Of a stretch of DNA of 64,000 nt, positions 9,104 through 20,129 are shown piece by piece (position 1 is the stretch's first letter; each line of letters begins with the position of its first letter). The DNA is from Photorhabdus noenieputensis (lineage in GTDB: Bacteria; Pseudomonadota; Gammaproteobacteria; Enterobacterales; Enterobacteriaceae). Where the stretch lies: NCBI RefSeq assembly GCF_018448935.1, contig NZ_RCWC01000009.1, positions 62,001 through 126,000 of the forward strand, written 5' to 3'. The translations under genes and the position numbers were made by a program. A model generated the notes under the pieces. It searched no databases, had not been told where the DNA came from, and was given only the letters and a program-made list of their open reading frames with translations.

Positions 9104-9775
9104 TTAATTAGACGGCTTCCATGCACCGGTTTCAATACTTTCAACCAGACGGTTTACCGCTTCACGAATAGCCAGATCCAGCACTTTACCATTCAGAGTG
9201 GAATCATAGCTGGCAGTGCCACCAAAGCCGATAATTTCACGGTTGGATAATTTATACTCTCCTGCTCCTGCCACAGAGAAAACCACTTCGGAAGTTTCTA
9301 CATTCACCACATTCAGCATGACCTTAGAATAAGCTACCTGTGATTTACCACGCCCTAACAAGCCCCATAACTGATGATCACCCACTTCTTTGCGGCCAAA
9401 TTCAGTCACATCACCGGTAATAACGTAAGTAGCACCTTTCAACTTCTGCGATTTACCTTGTAAACCCGCTTCTGTTTTCAGTTCCGCCATATTGGTACGT
9501 TCCAGCACCGTAAAACGCCCAGTTTGCTGTAAGTGCGAGATTAAAATCGTTTTAGATTGATTACCAAGGCGATCAACGCCGTCGGAGAAAATCCCATTTT
9601 GATAACTGGAACGGTTTTCAAACTTACCGATCGCAATTGGACTACGAACACCCTGATATACCGTATTATAAGAATTAACTTTTTGTACCTGAACGGTATT
9701 AGAAGATTCAGTTGTACACCCTGCTAATATTGCAGAAGCTAAACAAATTGAAGATAAAATTAACTTACCTTGCAT
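9104..9775 (-). CDS. CsgG-family outer-membrane lipoprotein
   Basis: This 223-residue protein has signal peptide and lipobox ILAGCTTE (Cys20). CsgG-family features include PIAIGKFENRSSYQNGIF, TILISHLQQTGRFTVLERTNM, YVITGDVTEFGRKEVG and the C-terminal LDLAIREAVNRLVESIE. CsgG itself forms the curli secretion pore, but no curli genes are near. The shorter protein in the CsgG-DUF4810-DUF799 operon is more likely a scaffold or pore of another envelope system. It is the first gene of its operon. Confidence 0.85.
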   Translation of the reverse strand: MQGKLILSSICLASAILAGCTTESSNTVQVQKVNSYNTVYQGVRSPIAIGKFENRSSYQNGIFSDGVDRLGNQSKTILISHLQQTGRFTVLERTNMAELKTEAGLQGKSQKLKGATYVITGDVTEFGRKEVGDHQLWGLLGRGKSQVAYSKVMLNVVNVETSEVVFSVAGAGEYKLSNREIIGFGGTASYDSTLNGKVLDLAIREAVNRLVESIETGAWKPSN

Positions 9776-10123
9776 AAAAACGTATTCCTGCGTAAAAAAT
9801 TTATCCGTTTATCTACTAACCTTAAAATGTAAAAGTTATAGATAACATATTTCATTAAAAAATCATTTACATCAGAAATCATTATGAATAAGCCAGCGTT
9901 ATGTGACCAGCATTTTATGCCATAAAGATAAAAAACTATCTGTTACATCACACTTTTTCAGATTAATGCCCCATCATCCCAGATAATAAAATTACATTAA
10001 CTTGAATTGTTATTATAATATTTTGGTAATATTTATGTCGTTAATTAAATTACTCGCACCCAGTATTACAAATATCTATATTATTCATGATGAAATATCA
10101 CTCAATTAAACACAAATTAAATA
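9776..10123. other. AT-rich intergenic region, no gene seen
   Basis: These roughly 350 bp lie upstream of the CsgG-like gene and downstream of hldE. They must contain the promoter of the lipoprotein operon. No ORF with a ribosome binding site and no recognisable RNA is visible. Confidence 0.45.
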
Positions 10124-10160
10124 AAAAATAGCCGGGAAGATTTCATCTCTTACCCGGCTT
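10124..10160 (-). terminator. Terminator downstream of hldE
   Basis: agccggg (10130-10136) pairs with cccggct (10153-10159). On the minus strand the stem is followed by attttttattt, a good U-run. An ERIC element lies between it and the hldE stop, so the repeat appears to be inserted in the hldE 3' UTR. Confidence 0.7.
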
Positions 10161-10182
10161 TCATTCTAATAATATGATCAAA

Positions 10183-10309
10183 TATACCTTATAGATTTCA
10201 AGATGCATCGCGACGGCAAGGGAGCGAATCCCCGGGAGCATAGCTAACTATGTGACCGGGGTGAGTGAGTGTAGCCAACAAAGAGGCAACTTGAAAGATG
10301 ACGGGTATA
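10183..10309 (+). repeat. ERIC-type repeat, copy 2
   Basis: This 127-bp imperfect palindrome (tataccttatagatttcaag ... gatgacgggtata) contains the ERIC core gcgaatccccgggagcatag/ctaactatgtgaccggggtg. It lies in the hldE 3' UTR, between its stop and terminator, in opposite orientation to copy 1. Confidence 0.93.
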
Positions 10310-10375
10310 AATAATCTACCGCGTTCAATGCAGTAATATCTTCCGGCTGTTTTCAATGACAAGCTAAAGCATTAT

Positions 10376-11800
10376 TTACTGATTTTTAATCGCCTTGATG
10401 ATATTGGTTGTTGAAATACCATCTTCAAAGTTCAATACTCTGACTTCTCCGCCCGCAGCCCAAACTTCTTCACTGCCAGCAATTTCTCCCGGTTGATAAT
10501 CGCCCCCTTTTACCAATACATCCGGCAAAACATCCGCAATCAATCGCTGTGGTGTATCCTCTTCAAACGGCACAACCCAATCCACCGCACCCAGAGCAGA
10601 TAATACAATCATGCGTTGTTCTAGTGGATTAACAGGACGGCTCTCACCTTTCAGCCGTTTAGTTGATGCATCACTGTTAACAGCAACAATTAACCGATCA
10701 CCCAGTTTACGAGCATTCTCCAGATATGAGACATGGCCTGCATGCAAAATATCAAAGCAGCCATTAGTCATCACAATCCTTTCACCACGTTGACGAGCAT
10801 CAGCAACAGCCTGTTTAAGCTGAAATTCAGTCATCACACCAAAACCCGTTTCAGCGCGGCCACGAATAGCATTTTCCAATTCAATCGGTGAAACGGTCGA
10901 TGTTCCCAGTTTGCCAACGACAACCCCCGCAGCAGCATTCGCCAAGAAACAAGCTTCATTCAGTGGCTTTCCAGCCGCAATCGCCGTTGCTAACACACCA
11001 ATGACCGTATCACCTGCACCCGTAACATCAAACACTTCCTGCGCCTGCGTAGGCAAATGTAATGGCGGTTGATCAACACTCAATAAACTCATCCCCTGTT
11101 CAGAACGGGTGATCAATAATGCTTGAAGATCCAAATCCTTAACTAGCCGAGTACCTTTCTCAACCAATTCATTGTCATCTTTGCAGTGGCCCACCACCGC
11201 TTCAAATTCAGACAGATTCGGCGTGAGTAAAGTTGCCCCACGATAACGCTCAAAATCATTACCTTTCGGATCGATTAACACCGGGACTTTAGCCGCGTTT
11301 GCTAGCTCGATCATTTTCTGAACCTGACTCAGCGCACCTTTGGCGTAGTCGGACAGAACCAATGCCCCAATATGGGGTAACGCCTGTTCAATGCGCTCAA
11401 ACATCGGCTGTGCATCGACGTTATCGAAACCTTCTTCAAAATCTAAGCGAATTAACTGTTGATTACGGGAAAGTACCCTCAGTTTGGTAATTGTCGGATG
11501 TGTCGGAACAGAAACAAAATCACAACGCACCTTAACGCTACTCAGTTTCTCATTCAGCGCATGTGCTGCGTCATCAATCCCAGTCAAACCGATTAAATGC
11601 GAATTTGCTCCAAGAGCCGCAATATTCATAGCAACGTTAGCCGCGCCTCCCGGACGCTCCTCAATGGTATTGACTTTTACAACAGGCACCGGCGCTTCCG
11701 GTGAAATCCGGCTGGTCGGTCCATACCAGTAGCGATCTAACATCACATCACCGACGACTAAAACTCCTGCACAGTGAAAATCCGGGAGTGTCATTTTCAT
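10376..11800 (-). CDS. hldE: Bifunctional heptose-7-phosphate kinase / heptose-1-phosphate adenylyltransferase
   Basis: HldE catalyses two steps of ADP-L-glycero-D-manno-heptose synthesis for the LPS inner core. The N-terminal pfkB kinase domain (to about residue 320) shows [16 protein letters not shown] and the [14 protein letters not shown] catalytic loop. The C-terminal nucleotidyltransferase domain has [16 protein letters not shown], with the HxGH motif. I take the ATG at 11800 ([12 protein letters not shown]), preceded by ggagcaaggg, rather than an upstream TTG. The length (474) is close to E. coli's 477. It lies downstream of glnE in the conserved ygiF-glnE-hldE order. Confidence 0.97.
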   Translation of the reverse strand: MKMTLPDFHCAGVLVVGDVMLDRYWYGPTSRISPEAPVPVVKVNTIEERPGGAANVAMNIAALGANSHLIGLTGIDDAAHALNEKLSSVKVRCDFVSVPTHPTITKLRVLSRNQQLIRLDFEEGFDNVDAQPMFERIEQALPHIGALVLSDYAKGALSQVQKMIELANAAKVPVLIDPKGNDFERYRGATLLTPNLSEFEAVVGHCKDDNELVEKGTRLVKDLDLQALLITRSEQGMSLLSVDQPPLHLPTQAQEVFDVTGAGDTVIGVLATAIAAGKPLNEACFLANAAAGVVVGKLGTSTVSPIELENAIRGRAETGFGVMTEFQLKQAVADARQRGERIVMTNGCFDILHAGHVSYLENARKLGDRLIVAVNSDASTKRLKGESRPVNPLEQRMIVLSALGAVDWVVPFEEDTPQRLIADVLPDVLVKGGDYQPGEIAGSEEVWAAGGEVRVLNFEDGISTTNIIKAIKNQ

Positions 11801-11885
11801 CCCTTGCTCCAAATATTAGATATTAAATTGGTACCAAATATTATCATACGACCGTGAAATCCCTACACCAAACCAGTAAAACCCG

Positions 11886-14759
11886 TTATTGTTCACCCAA
11901 CCACTGTTGCCAACTACGAAGTACCCGTTCCTGTTGTTCACTGAAACAATGGGTTGATACTCGACTGGAAAGCGTCTGTAGCGCCAAATGGTGCAGTTCA
12001 TCACGCATAGAAACGTAAGCCTGAGTTAATGCGGCTGCCTCATCTTCATCCATAATTTCATAAGCCGCCATTAATTGAAAAATTCGCACATTATCCGACC
12101 AACGCACCAAACGCTCATTTTCAGCCGCGTAACAAAGCACCAAATATTGAGCAATAAATTCGATATCTGTGATCCCCCCCGGATCAGCTTTAATATCAAA
12201 TTGATCTGAATGGTGACTGCCTAAATGTTTATGCATCTTTTCCCGCATTTCCCTTACCTGCTGACGTAACAAAGCGGGTTCTCGTCGCGTACATAACGTC
12301 TGATGGCGTATCCGCTCAAAATCTCGATGCAAGTTTTCATCACCAAATACCATACGAGCACGTACCAACGCCTGATGTTCCCAAGTCCACGCTTGATTCT
12401 GCTGATAATCAGCAAACGCGCCGATGGTACTGACTAACATGCCTGATTCCCCGGAAGGACGCAGGCGGACATCCACGTCATACAACACGCCAGAGGAAGT
12501 TCGAGCACTGAATAAGTGCATAATTCGTTGGGCAAGGCGCAAATAAAATTGCCGGGCATCAATCGATCGATTGCCATCAGTCATCACATCCTCCGGGCAA
12601 TCAAGCAGGAAAACTAAATCAAGATCAGAACTGTAACCTAACTCCCAACCACCCAATTTGCCATAACCAATCACCGCAAATCCCAGACCTTGCCGCTGAC
12701 TCAGATGTGATGGAACACCATAACGTTTTGCCATTTGTCCCCACGCCTGTTGAACGACTGCTTCAATAATCGCTTCGGCCAAATAAGTGAGATGATCACT
12801 GACTTTCATCACCGGCAATACACCAGTGATATCCTCCGCCGCAATCCTCAGTAATTGCGCCTGCTTAAACTGGCGGAGCGCTTCTAATTGTTGCTCTTCA
12901 TCATCTTCTGGTATCCGCAATAAATATTGTCGCAACTCATCTTTATAAGCATTCAGCGACAAAGGTTCATACAGAAATTGTGGATCAAGCAACTCATCCA
13001 GCAACAATGGATGGCAGGCAAGCTGAGTTGCAATCATCGGTGAAGCAGCACACAACCGGATAACATGTGTTAATACAGCTTCCGATTCAAGTATCAGTTC
13101 CAGGTAAGTTGTACGGCTGACGATACTTAACAGCAACGGAATAACCCGCTCTAGCACTATATTAATATTTCGATTATTAACATCTTGATTATTGACATCT
13201 TGCCGCAAACAAATTTTTGCCAACAAACGTGGCATCAGATGGTCAAGCACATCGCGCCCACGCGGGCCAATGGTTCTTTTGCCCACATCATGACGGAACA
13301 CAGAAATAATCTGCAATATCTGCTGTGCAATCGCTTCATCCAAGTGCGGAGCCAGTATGATTAACTCTTCTTTTTCGAGATTTTCCAGCCACAGACTTTT
13401 AAATGGCACATGACCAGCTTCCTCTTCACTATTATCACTGTCATCGCCAATTAATTGCGTAAAAATAGCCCGAACAGCGCCCATCTTGTTGTTCAATTCA
13501 ATTATCAGAGCATCCCAACTTTCAAACCCCATGCCCCACGCCAGTCGTGAACGATCCAGCTCATCTTCCGGCAAAGTCTGAGTTTGTTGATCGTTAATTG
13601 ACTGTAAAAGATTTTCTAACCGCCGCAAAAAGAGGTAACCATCAGTAAGTTGTTTCACCTGCAATGGTCGTAAAAGCGCCAACTGCGCTATTATTTGCAG
13701 AGTGGGCAACAACGCCTGAGATTGCAAACACAGTTCACGTCCACCACGAATAAGCTGGAATACTTGGGCGATAAATTCAATTTCACGGATACCACCAGCA
13801 CCCAGTTTGATATTGTCTTTCAAGCCACGGCGACGCACTTCTCGTTCAATCATACCCTTCATATTTCTCAGGGATTGAATCACACTGAAATCAATGTAAC
13901 GGCGAAAAATAAACGGTCTCAGCATCCGGCGTAGCTCTTCACCATACACTTGGTTGCCAGAACCCATAATCCGCGCCTTTACCATCGCATAACGTTCCCA
14001 ATCACGCCCTTGCTCTTGGTAGTAATCTTCCAATGCAACAAAACTGAACACCAATGGGCCACTATCACCGAACGGACGCAAACGCATATCCACCCGATAC
14101 ACAAAACCATCCACAGTTTGCTGATCGAGCACTTTGATAAGACGCTGCCCCAGACGAGTAAAAAACTGAGCGTTATCCATTTCACGACGGCCGCCTTGGG
14201 TAAAACCGTTTTCAGGATAGACAAAAATCAAATCAATATCAGAAGAGAAGTTCAACTCGCCACCGCCGAGTTTTCCCATACCGAGAATTAATAGTGGTTG
14301 CGGCTCGCCCCGCTCATTACAAGGGGTTCCCCAATCCTGACAACAGCGTTGATATAACCAATCACGCGCCGCAATAATCAACGTTTCAGCCAACATACTG
14401 AGTTGTTGCAGCGTCTCCTGAGTCGTAATGCGATACAGTGCCTGCGACCAGGCTATTCTCACCAGAATCTTGTTACGAAACTGACGTAAAACCCGCATAA
14501 GGGTATTTTCATCCTCTACCGATGCGAGTAACTGTTGCAGCCATTCAGCATATTGATGCCACTCCTGCGTTCCTGGTGGGTGTTGGCGGATCTCAGCTAA
14601 CCACTCAGGATGAGCTTGCAGGTTTTCAACAACAAAATCACTCAGTGACAATACCGCCAACTCATGAGCAGAAAAAGGCTCAACATTTAACGCCAGTTGT
14701 TGAAAATGTTCAGTCACACGCTGTAGCTGAGCCAGAAGCGGGGTTGAAAGTGGCAACAT
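11886..14759 (-). CDS. glnE: Glutamine synthetase adenylyltransferase / adenylyl-removing enzyme
   Basis: GlnE adenylylates and deadenylylates glutamine synthetase in response to GlnB and glutamine. The 957-residue protein has two nucleotidyltransferase domains: an N-terminal adenylyl-removing domain with [20 protein letters not shown] and a C-terminal adenylyltransferase domain with [20 protein letters not shown], each carrying the DxD metal-binding pair. [18 protein letters not shown] near the end is also conserved. An insertion of roughly ten residues ([12 protein letters not shown], around 530) is a low-complexity repeat that accounts for the extra length over E. coli. It starts 33 bp after ygiF. 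Confidence 0.97.
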   Translation of the reverse strand: MLPLSTPLLAQLQRVTEHFQQLALNVEPFSAHELAVLSLSDFVVENLQAHPEWLAEIRQHPPGTQEWHQYAEWLQQLLASVEDENTLMRVLRQFRNKILVRIAWSQALYRITTQETLQQLSMLAETLIIAARDWLYQRCCQDWGTPCNERGEPQPLLILGMGKLGGGELNFSSDIDLIFVYPENGFTQGGRREMDNAQFFTRLGQRLIKVLDQQTVDGFVYRVDMRLRPFGDSGPLVFSFVALEDYYQEQGRDWERYAMVKARIMGSGNQVYGEELRRMLRPFIFRRYIDFSVIQSLRNMKGMIEREVRRRGLKDNIKLGAGGIREIEFIAQVFQLIRGGRELCLQSQALLPTLQIIAQLALLRPLQVKQLTDGYLFLRRLENLLQSINDQQTQTLPEDELDRSRLAWGMGFESWDALIIELNNKMGAVRAIFTQLIGDDSDNSEEEAGHVPFKSLWLENLEKEELIILAPHLDEAIAQQILQIISVFRHDVGKRTIGPRGRDVLDHLMPRLLAKICLRQDVNNQDVNNRNINIVLERVIPLLLSIVSRTTYLELILESEAVLTHVIRLCAASPMIATQLACHPLLLDELLDPQFLYEPLSLNAYKDELRQYLLRIPEDDEEQQLEALRQFKQAQLLRIAAEDITGVLPVMKVSDHLTYLAEAIIEAVVQQAWGQMAKRYGVPSHLSQRQGLGFAVIGYGKLGGWELGYSSDLDLVFLLDCPEDVMTDGNRSIDARQFYLRLAQRIMHLFSARTSSGVLYDVDVRLRPSGESGMLVSTIGAFADYQQNQAWTWEHQALVRARMVFGDENLHRDFERIRHQTLCTRREPALLRQQVREMREKMHKHLGSHHSDQFDIKADPGGITDIEFIAQYLVLCYAAENERLVRWSDNVRIFQLMAAYEIMDEDEAAALTQAYVSMRDELHHLALQTLSSRVSTHCFSEQQERVLRSWQQWLGEQ

Positions 14760-14785
14760 AGAGAATTCCTGTTATTTAAGCGGAG

Positions 14786-14819
14786 AGATTTATTAACCAC
14801 ATAGATTTATTAACCACAT
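14786..14819. repeat. 17-bp tandem duplication at the 3' end of ygiF
   Basis: agatttattaaccacat occurs twice head to tail (14786-14802 and 14803-14819). The ygiF stop codon lies in the first unit. The duplication changes only the last residues of the already shortened YgiF. Confidence 0.9.
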
Positions 14820-15731
14820 AGTCAGTGCCAACTTACATTGCAAATAGAGCGAGCTATAACATAGCGTTTCAGCTTCTGTTTCCGTATCCAATAATTTCTG
14901 GCTGATAGCAACTAATTGATTATCCAACTGTTTCGGCGCACCAGGATATCCAATCGTCTGATGAATCAAAGTCAATACTTGCTTTAAACCATCCCGACCA
15001 TCCGATAAACCGGCCAACCAACGTTCTTCTTGTTCTTGCCAATGGGCCAACATTGACGTGAGTACCGAAGGTAATGACTGCTGCATATCAATTTCTACCT
15101 GAGTTGAAAGCAAAGCTGCCTTTGGTTTTCCCTGAGCTAACTGATAACCACGAGCGGCTTTACTTTTATTTCCTTGCCGCAAGCCGTTTGATTTTGCCAA
15201 CTCAACCGCCAATGCTAATACATCGGTTATAGTTCCTTGCTTTAACTCCAATTCAAACTCACAAATTGGCTCCTTGCGATTAGCTGCAATAATTTCTCCC
15301 TGATCGAGCACCACTTCAATCTCACTTTGTCCATAAGTTACCGCCCACTTCTCCCGCATAAAGTCAGTACTGAATAACGCATTCAAGCGGGATTGCAACG
15401 CTTCCACATCACAGTTGTCAGGCCAGATGTGCTGTGGAAACAGAGTCAATGCCAGTTCCGGTTTTGCCAATGGCACATTATATTCCGGTCGCTGATGCAA
15501 CCCGCCAACCACCTTACCGGCTGTTTTGATCGTCATCTCATATTGGTCATCAAAACCACGGAGCCGCAACCCCATATCAAGACCACGCAGTTGGTTATCC
15601 GACGTTTCGAAATAGGTATTGGTCAACTTTTGGGGAGAAAAATAGTCATGAGGAAATAACAGTAACTGCTGACGAATTGCAGGAATAGCTTGTGGTTTGG
15701 CAATAAGTTTTAATTCAATTTCTACACTCAT
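14793..15731 (-). CDS. ygiF: Inorganic triphosphatase YgiF, C-terminally shortened
   Basis: YgiF is a CYTH-domain enzyme that hydrolyses inorganic triphosphate. The CYTH domain (residues 1-200) is complete: N-terminal EIELKLIA (ExExK), LRGLDMGLRLRGF, MTIKTAGK, the acidic strand CEFELELKQG and NKSKAARGYQL. The following CHAD domain stops after about 100 residues at LALTMWLINLCG, giving 312 residues against about 433 in E. coli, so most of CHAD is missing. Catalysis should persist because it lies in CYTH. The gene keeps its usual place before glnE. Confidence 0.88.
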   Translation of the reverse strand: MSVEIELKLIAKPQAIPAIRQQLLLFPHDYFSPQKLTNTYFETSDNQLRGLDMGLRLRGFDDQYEMTIKTAGKVVGGLHQRPEYNVPLAKPELALTLFPQHIWPDNCDVEALQSRLNALFSTDFMREKWAVTYGQSEIEVVLDQGEIIAANRKEPICEFELELKQGTITDVLALAVELAKSNGLRQGNKSKAARGYQLAQGKPKAALLSTQVEIDMQQSLPSVLTSMLAHWQEQEERWLAGLSDGRDGLKQVLTLIHQTIGYPGAPKQLDNQLVAISQKLLDTETEAETLCYSSLYLQCKLALTMWLINLCG

Positions 15732-15993
15732 ATCTGCACCATTGATGACAATCTTTGCCCTTCATCTTACCTTGATTTCGCTTTTTTCCACGATGAGTAA
15801 GAAGAAAATTAAAATTTCTCTTTCCTGCAAGTTATGATAGTAATTAACAGGAAATGTTTCGTTCAACAGACAACAAGCCATGTATTCAATCGATTAGAAA
15901 AGTGTCATTTTGGTTTACCGATTGCTCTAGCAAACTTAACTCTTTACTATCAAATTCTAAACTCACCATAGATAAAGAACAGTTGAAATCACA

Positions 15994-16614
15994 ATGCGAA
16001 AATTACATTTACTTCTTACGGCACTATTGAGCCTAAGCTTTTCGCTGACTACCCTCGCGGAAGAAAAGCGCTATGTATCTGATGAGTTATCTACCTATAC
16101 ACACGCCGGGCCGGGTAACCAATACCGTATAGCCGGTACACTAAATGCCGGTGATGCAGTCACGTTGATAAGCATCAATCGGGATAGTAATTACGCTCAA
16201 GTTAAAGATGATAAAGGCCGTCTTGTCTGGCTACCAGTTAACCAGCTTAGTAATAAACCCAGCCTGCGTACCCGCCTGCCGGAGTTAGAACAAGAAGTGA
16301 AAACATTGACGGATAAGTTAGCCAATATAGATAATAACTGGAATCAGCGCACTGCCGATATGCAACTGAAAGTTGCCAATAGCAGTAACATTATTGCAGA
16401 GTTGAAAAAAGAGAATGAGAAGTTGAAAAACAAACTGACGGTAGCAGAAAAAAAGCTCGATGCTGCAAATCTGCAACTTGATGACAAACAACGCAATATC
16501 ATTCTGCAATGGTTTATGTACGGCGGTGGCGTTGCAGGCGCTGGTCTAATCTTTGGGTTATTACTGCCACATATGCTCCCACGCCGTAAGCGTAATGACC
16601 GTTGGATGAGTTGA
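15994..16614 (+). CDS. ygiM: TIGR04211 SH3 domain membrane protein YgiM
   Basis: The 206-residue protein has a cleavable signal peptide (MRKLHLLLTALLSLSFSLTT-LAEE), a bacterial SH3 domain (residues 25-85, YVSDELSTYTHAGPGNQYRI), a coiled coil (about 95-165) and a C-terminal transmembrane segment (WFMYGGGVAGAGLIFGLLLP) followed by RRKRND. This is the YgiM architecture: a periplasmic SH3/coiled-coil protein anchored in the inner membrane. The function is poorly known. It is 16 bp from cca, with which it forms an operon as in E. coli. Confidence 0.93.
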   Translation: MRKLHLLLTALLSLSFSLTTLAEEKRYVSDELSTYTHAGPGNQYRIAGTLNAGDAVTLISINRDSNYAQVKDDKGRLVWLPVNQLSNKPSLRTRLPELEQEVKTLTDKLANIDNNWNQRTADMQLKVANSSNIIAELKKENEKLKNKLTVAEKKLDAANLQLDDKQRNIILQWFMYGGGVAGAGLIFGLLLPHMLPRRKRNDRWMS

Positions 16615-16630
16615 TTAAGGAACATATTAG

Positions 16631-17896
16631 GTGAAAGTCTATCTGGTTGGCGGCGCAGTACGTGATCGCCTGCTAAATTTTCCTGTAAACGAGCGGGATT
16701 GGGTTGTTGTGGGCGGAACGCCAGAAGAACTGTTATCCCAAGGATATCAGCAAGTTGGCAAAGATTTTCCGGTGTTCCTGCATCCCAAAACCCACGAAGA
16801 GTATGCACTGGCACGCACCGAGAGAAAATCCGGCCAGGGATATACTGGTTTTACTTGCCATGCTGCGCCAGATGTCACACTGGCAGACGATTTGCAGCGC
16901 CGTGATTTGACAATTAACGCGATTGCTCAAACACCTACAGGTGAACTTGTCGATCCTTATCATGGTGTCGATGACTTAAACAATCGTATCCTACGCCATG
17001 TTTCTGATGCTTTCTTTGAAGATCCGCTAAGGGTATTACGAGTGGCTCGTTTTGCCGCTCGTTTCGCCCATTTAGGGTTTACTATCGCGCCAGAAACACA
17101 GGCATTAATGTCAAATATGGCAATTAACGGCGAACTATCAGCACTCACACCAGAACGTGTCTGGAAAGAGACCGAAAAAGCGCTTGCCACCCATTCTCCT
17201 CAAATCTTTTTTCAGGTTTTACGTGATTGTGACGCATTAGCGGTGTTGTTTCCTGAAATCGATAATTTGTTTGGCGTTCCCGCACCAGAGAAGTGGCATC
17301 CTGAGATTGATACCGGCATTCATACGTTAATGGTGCTGAAAGTAGCGACTGAATTAACAGATGAAGTCGATAGCCGTTTTGCTGCTCTATGCCATGATCT
17401 TGGTAAAGGGCTGACTCCGCCAGAACAGTGGCCTCACCATTATGGACATGGGCCAGCAGGTGTTAAGTTAGTTGATCAATTGTGCCAACGTCTGCACGTT
17501 CCTAATTTTGCCCGTGATTTGGCAAAACTAGCTGCTCAGTATCATGATTTAGTGCATACCGTCGCTCAATTGCGGCCAAAAACATTACTTAAGTTGTTTG
17601 ATGCCATTGATGCATGGCGTAAACCTCAGCGAATAGAACAATTGATTATCATCAGTGAAGCCGATGCTCGGGGTCGTACCGGCTTTGAAAATACGCCATA
17701 TCCACAAGGTGATTATCTGCGACAGGCTTTCAAAATTGCCAGCCAGGTTCAAGTAAAAAATATTGTAGACAGTGGGTTACTTGGTGCTGACATTGGTCAT
17801 GAGTTACGACGTCAACGTCAGCACGCATTAGCGGAATGGAAACAACAAGACCATACTGTTCAAGACAATACCGTTCAAGACAATACTGTTACCTGA
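16631..17896 (+). CDS. cca: CCA-adding tRNA nucleotidyltransferase with HD domain
   Basis: Cca adds or repairs the 3' CCA of tRNAs. The start is GTG at 16631, giving [15 protein letters not shown]. The GGAVRDRLL motif and the carboxylates of ERDWVVVG lie in the head domain, followed by [10 protein letters not shown] and the tRNA-binding region. The HD phosphohydrolase domain is seen in [20 protein letters not shown]. The C-terminus carries a degenerate tandem repeat ([16 protein letters not shown]) that looks strain-variable. It is downstream of ygiM and faces a terminator-like inverted repeat. Confidence 0.96.
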   Translation: MKVYLVGGAVRDRLLNFPVNERDWVVVGGTPEELLSQGYQQVGKDFPVFLHPKTHEEYALARTERKSGQGYTGFTCHAAPDVTLADDLQRRDLTINAIAQTPTGELVDPYHGVDDLNNRILRHVSDAFFEDPLRVLRVARFAARFAHLGFTIAPETQALMSNMAINGELSALTPERVWKETEKALATHSPQIFFQVLRDCDALAVLFPEIDNLFGVPAPEKWHPEIDTGIHTLMVLKVATELTDEVDSRFAALCHDLGKGLTPPEQWPHHYGHGPAGVKLVDQLCQRLHVPNFARDLAKLAAQYHDLVHTVAQLRPKTLLKLFDAIDAWRKPQRIEQLIIISEADARGRTGFENTPYPQGDYLRQAFKIASQVQVKNIVDSGLLGADIGHELRRQRQHALAEWKQQDHTVQDNTVQDNTVT

Positions 17897-17901
17897 AACC
17901 T

Positions 17902-17951
17902 CCCCTGATATCAAACATTGAGCAATCTTCGAATTAAATTGATATCAGGGG
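17902..17951. terminator. Long inverted repeat between cca and uppP
   Basis: cccctgatatcaa (17902-17914) pairs perfectly with ttgatatcagggg (17939-17951) around a 24-nt loop, between two convergent genes. It is probably a bidirectional transcription end, although U-runs are poor. Confidence 0.6.
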
Positions 17952-17960
17952 AACCATTCG

Positions 17961-18779
17961 CTACATAAATACCCAGTAAACAGCGGCTGCCACAATAAAG
18001 CGGTAGATAGCAAATGGGATAAAAGATATACGCTTAATCAATGCCAGAAAAGTTTTAATGGCGACTAACGCGACAACAAATGCCGTAATAAAACCGACAG
18101 CAAACATTGGGATATCAGCAGCACTCAAAAAATGCAGGCTCTTATATAAATCTAATCCACTTGCCCCCATCATCATCGGTACAGCCAGAATAAACGAGAA
18201 TTCTGATGCAGTATAACGATTAACCCCCATCAGCATTCCACCAGAGATTGTCGCGCCTGAACGGGAAAATCCCGGCCACAACGCCAGACACTGAAAACAG
18301 CCAATCATAAAAGCCTGACGATAAGTAATATCATCCAGCCCTTCTGCTCTCGGTGTTTTAGGTTTCAAGATTTCTGCTGTAATCAGCAACACACCACCAA
18401 TAACCAAGGCGTACATCACGCTTTGTGGGTTAAACAGCGATTTAATGACATCGTGAAACAGCAGCCCAAGCGTCACCGCAGGTAGCATTGCTAAAATAAT
18501 ATGACTCAGTTTCAGTTTGCCATTGGTTTTACCTTCGTGGGGAACTTCACCAAAGTGGATACCAATGAGTCCAAACAAGCGACGCCAAAACACCACCACC
18601 ACCGCAAGGATAGATCCAAGTTGGATAATAACTTCAAATGTTTCAGCTTTATCGCCAGTAAATCCCAACATATGGCCAACGATAATCATATGGCCGGTAG
18701 AGGAAACAGGAAGAAATTCAGTTAGCCCTTCAACAACACCAAGAATAGCTGCATGAAACAAGGTAGAAAGGTCAGTCAT
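17961..18779 (-). CDS. uppP: Undecaprenyl-diphosphatase UppP/BacA
   Basis: This inner-membrane enzyme dephosphorylates undecaprenyl pyrophosphate to recycle the lipid carrier for peptidoglycan and O-antigen, and its overproduction gives bacitracin resistance. Both signature motifs are present: [18 protein letters not shown] near the N-terminus and [15 protein letters not shown] in the middle. The protein has 272 residues (E. coli 273) and about eight hydrophobic segments. I chose the ATG at 18779 ([14 protein letters not shown]); the ORF extends 26 codons upstream without family similarity. Confidence 0.96.
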   Translation of the reverse strand: MTDLSTLFHAAILGVVEGLTEFLPVSSTGHMIIVGHMLGFTGDKAETFEVIIQLGSILAVVVVFWRRLFGLIGIHFGEVPHEGKTNGKLKLSHIILAMLPAVTLGLLFHDVIKSLFNPQSVMYALVIGGVLLITAEILKPKTPRAEGLDDITYRQAFMIGCFQCLALWPGFSRSGATISGGMLMGVNRYTASEFSFILAVPMMMGASGLDLYKSLHFLSAADIPMFAVGFITAFVVALVAIKTFLALIKRISFIPFAIYRFIVAAAVYWVFM

Positions 18780-18955
18780 ATAGAAAAGTCGCCCATTAAT
18801 AAATATCCGAAACAAGTAGCATGGAATAAACTCAGCTACCATTATTCCCATTGTCATTAATCAATTGACATAATTATCAAGCCTGGCACCACTGCATGCC
18901 AGTCTATGTAAGAACAATGACAATAATATGGCAGCCAAATTCACTACTGATCAGA

Positions 18956-19306
18956 TTATTTTTTTCTTTCAATAATAACACCCACTTGACGAGCCTGCGC
19001 GACAGCACCTGGTTTACTGACTTTTATCCGTACCCACGGCGAATTAAAACGTTTTAACAGCAGATCCGCTACCTCTTCAGCCACTCTTTCAACCAGAGCA
19101 AAATTCTGATTTTCTACATGATTGATGATTGCTTCGCTAACTTTGGCATAATCCAGACAATATTCGACATCATCACTGGATGATGCACGTTTATTATCCC
19201 ATCCCATTTCGATATCGAACACTAACTTCTGTTTAATGGTCTGTTCCCAGTCGTAAACACCAATTGTGGTAATAACGACTAACTCCTCAATAAATACGAT
19301 ATCCAT
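18956..19306 (-). CDS. folB: Dihydroneopterin aldolase
   Basis: FolB cleaves 7,8-dihydroneopterin to 6-hydroxymethyl-7,8-dihydropterin and glycolaldehyde in folate synthesis. The 116-residue protein begins MDIVFIEELVVITTIGVYDWE, with the active-site Glu in YDWE, and ends with RIKVSKPGAVAQARQVGVII, which holds the catalytic Lys. I take the ATG at 19306 rather than the adjacent GTG. It is divergent from plsY, as in E. coli. Confidence 0.95.
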   Translation of the reverse strand: MDIVFIEELVVITTIGVYDWEQTIKQKLVFDIEMGWDNKRASSSDDVEYCLDYAKVSEAIINHVENQNFALVERVAEEVADLLLKRFNSPWVRIKVSKPGAVAQARQVGVIIERKK

Positions 19307-19412
19307 CACGTCATTTTCCTGTTTTTCAATTTGTCGGATACCACTTCCGACTAAATATGCGTATTATCCATGACTAGACTAAGAAAACGATCATTATTAT
19401 TGGGGAGACATT

Positions 19413-20060
19413 ATGAGTGCTATCGCGCTTGGCATGATCATCTTCGCGTATCTCTGCGGTTCAATCTCCAGCGCAATACTTATTTGTCGTCTGGCTGGGT
19501 TACCTGATCCTCGTCAACATGGCTCAGGCAACCCAGGCGCGACAAATGTACTGCGAATTGGTGGCCGCAGTACCGCGGCAATAGTACTAATTTGTGATGT
19601 TCTGAAAGGGATGATCCCCGTCTGGTTGGCTTATCAACTCTATGTTCCCCCGTTCTATCTAGGAATTACAGCAATAGCGGCTTGTCTCGGTCATATTTAC
19701 CCGATCTTTTTCCAATTTAAAGGCGGTAAAGGTGTCGCAACCGCTTTTGGCGCTATCGCAGTAATCGGTTGGGATCTAACAGGTTTGATGATGGGTACCT
19801 GGCTGCTAACTATATTACTAAGCGGCTATTCCTCTTTAGGGGCAATTATTAGTGCCTTGATAGCACCGTTCTATGTCTGGTGGTTTAAACCTGAATTTAC
19901 TTTCCCCGTCGCCATGCTCTGCTGTCTGGTGTTACTGCGTCACCATGATAATATCCAGCGTCTGTGGCGCGGCCAAGAAAGTCGTATTTGGAACAAGCTC
20001 AAAAAGAAAAAAGAGATGACCGAAAAAGAAAAAAACCAAACAGAAAAAGAGCAAAGATAA
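19413..20060 (+). CDS. plsY: Glycerol-3-phosphate acyltransferase PlsY
   Basis: PlsY transfers acyl from acyl-phosphate to glycerol 3-phosphate in phospholipid synthesis. The 215-residue multi-spanning protein has the family motifs [24 protein letters not shown] and [11 protein letters not shown]. The C-terminus is an unusual Lys/Glu-rich tail ([19 protein letters not shown]) of about 25 residues, probably cytosolic and dispensable. A good ribosome binding site (gggaga) precedes the ATG. Confidence 0.94.
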   Translation: MSAIALGMIIFAYLCGSISSAILICRLAGLPDPRQHGSGNPGATNVLRIGGRSTAAIVLICDVLKGMIPVWLAYQLYVPPFYLGITAIAACLGHIYPIFFQFKGGKGVATAFGAIAVIGWDLTGLMMGTWLLTILLSGYSSLGAIISALIAPFYVWWFKPEFTFPVAMLCCLVLLRHHDNIQRLWRGQESRIWNKLKKKKEMTEKEKNQTEKEQR

Positions 20061-20089
20061 AAGAAGATCAACAACAGAATCGGATAAAA

Positions 20090-20118
20090 ACCAGCAACTC
20101 ATTGAGTTACTGGTCTTT
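20090..20118. terminator. Terminator between plsY and tsaD
   Basis: accag-aactcattgagtt-ctggt forms a stem-loop (20090-20114) followed by cttttattt on the plus strand; upstream aaaa gives a weaker tail for the minus strand. Confidence 0.75.
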
Positions 20119-20129
20119 TATTTGAAGAC

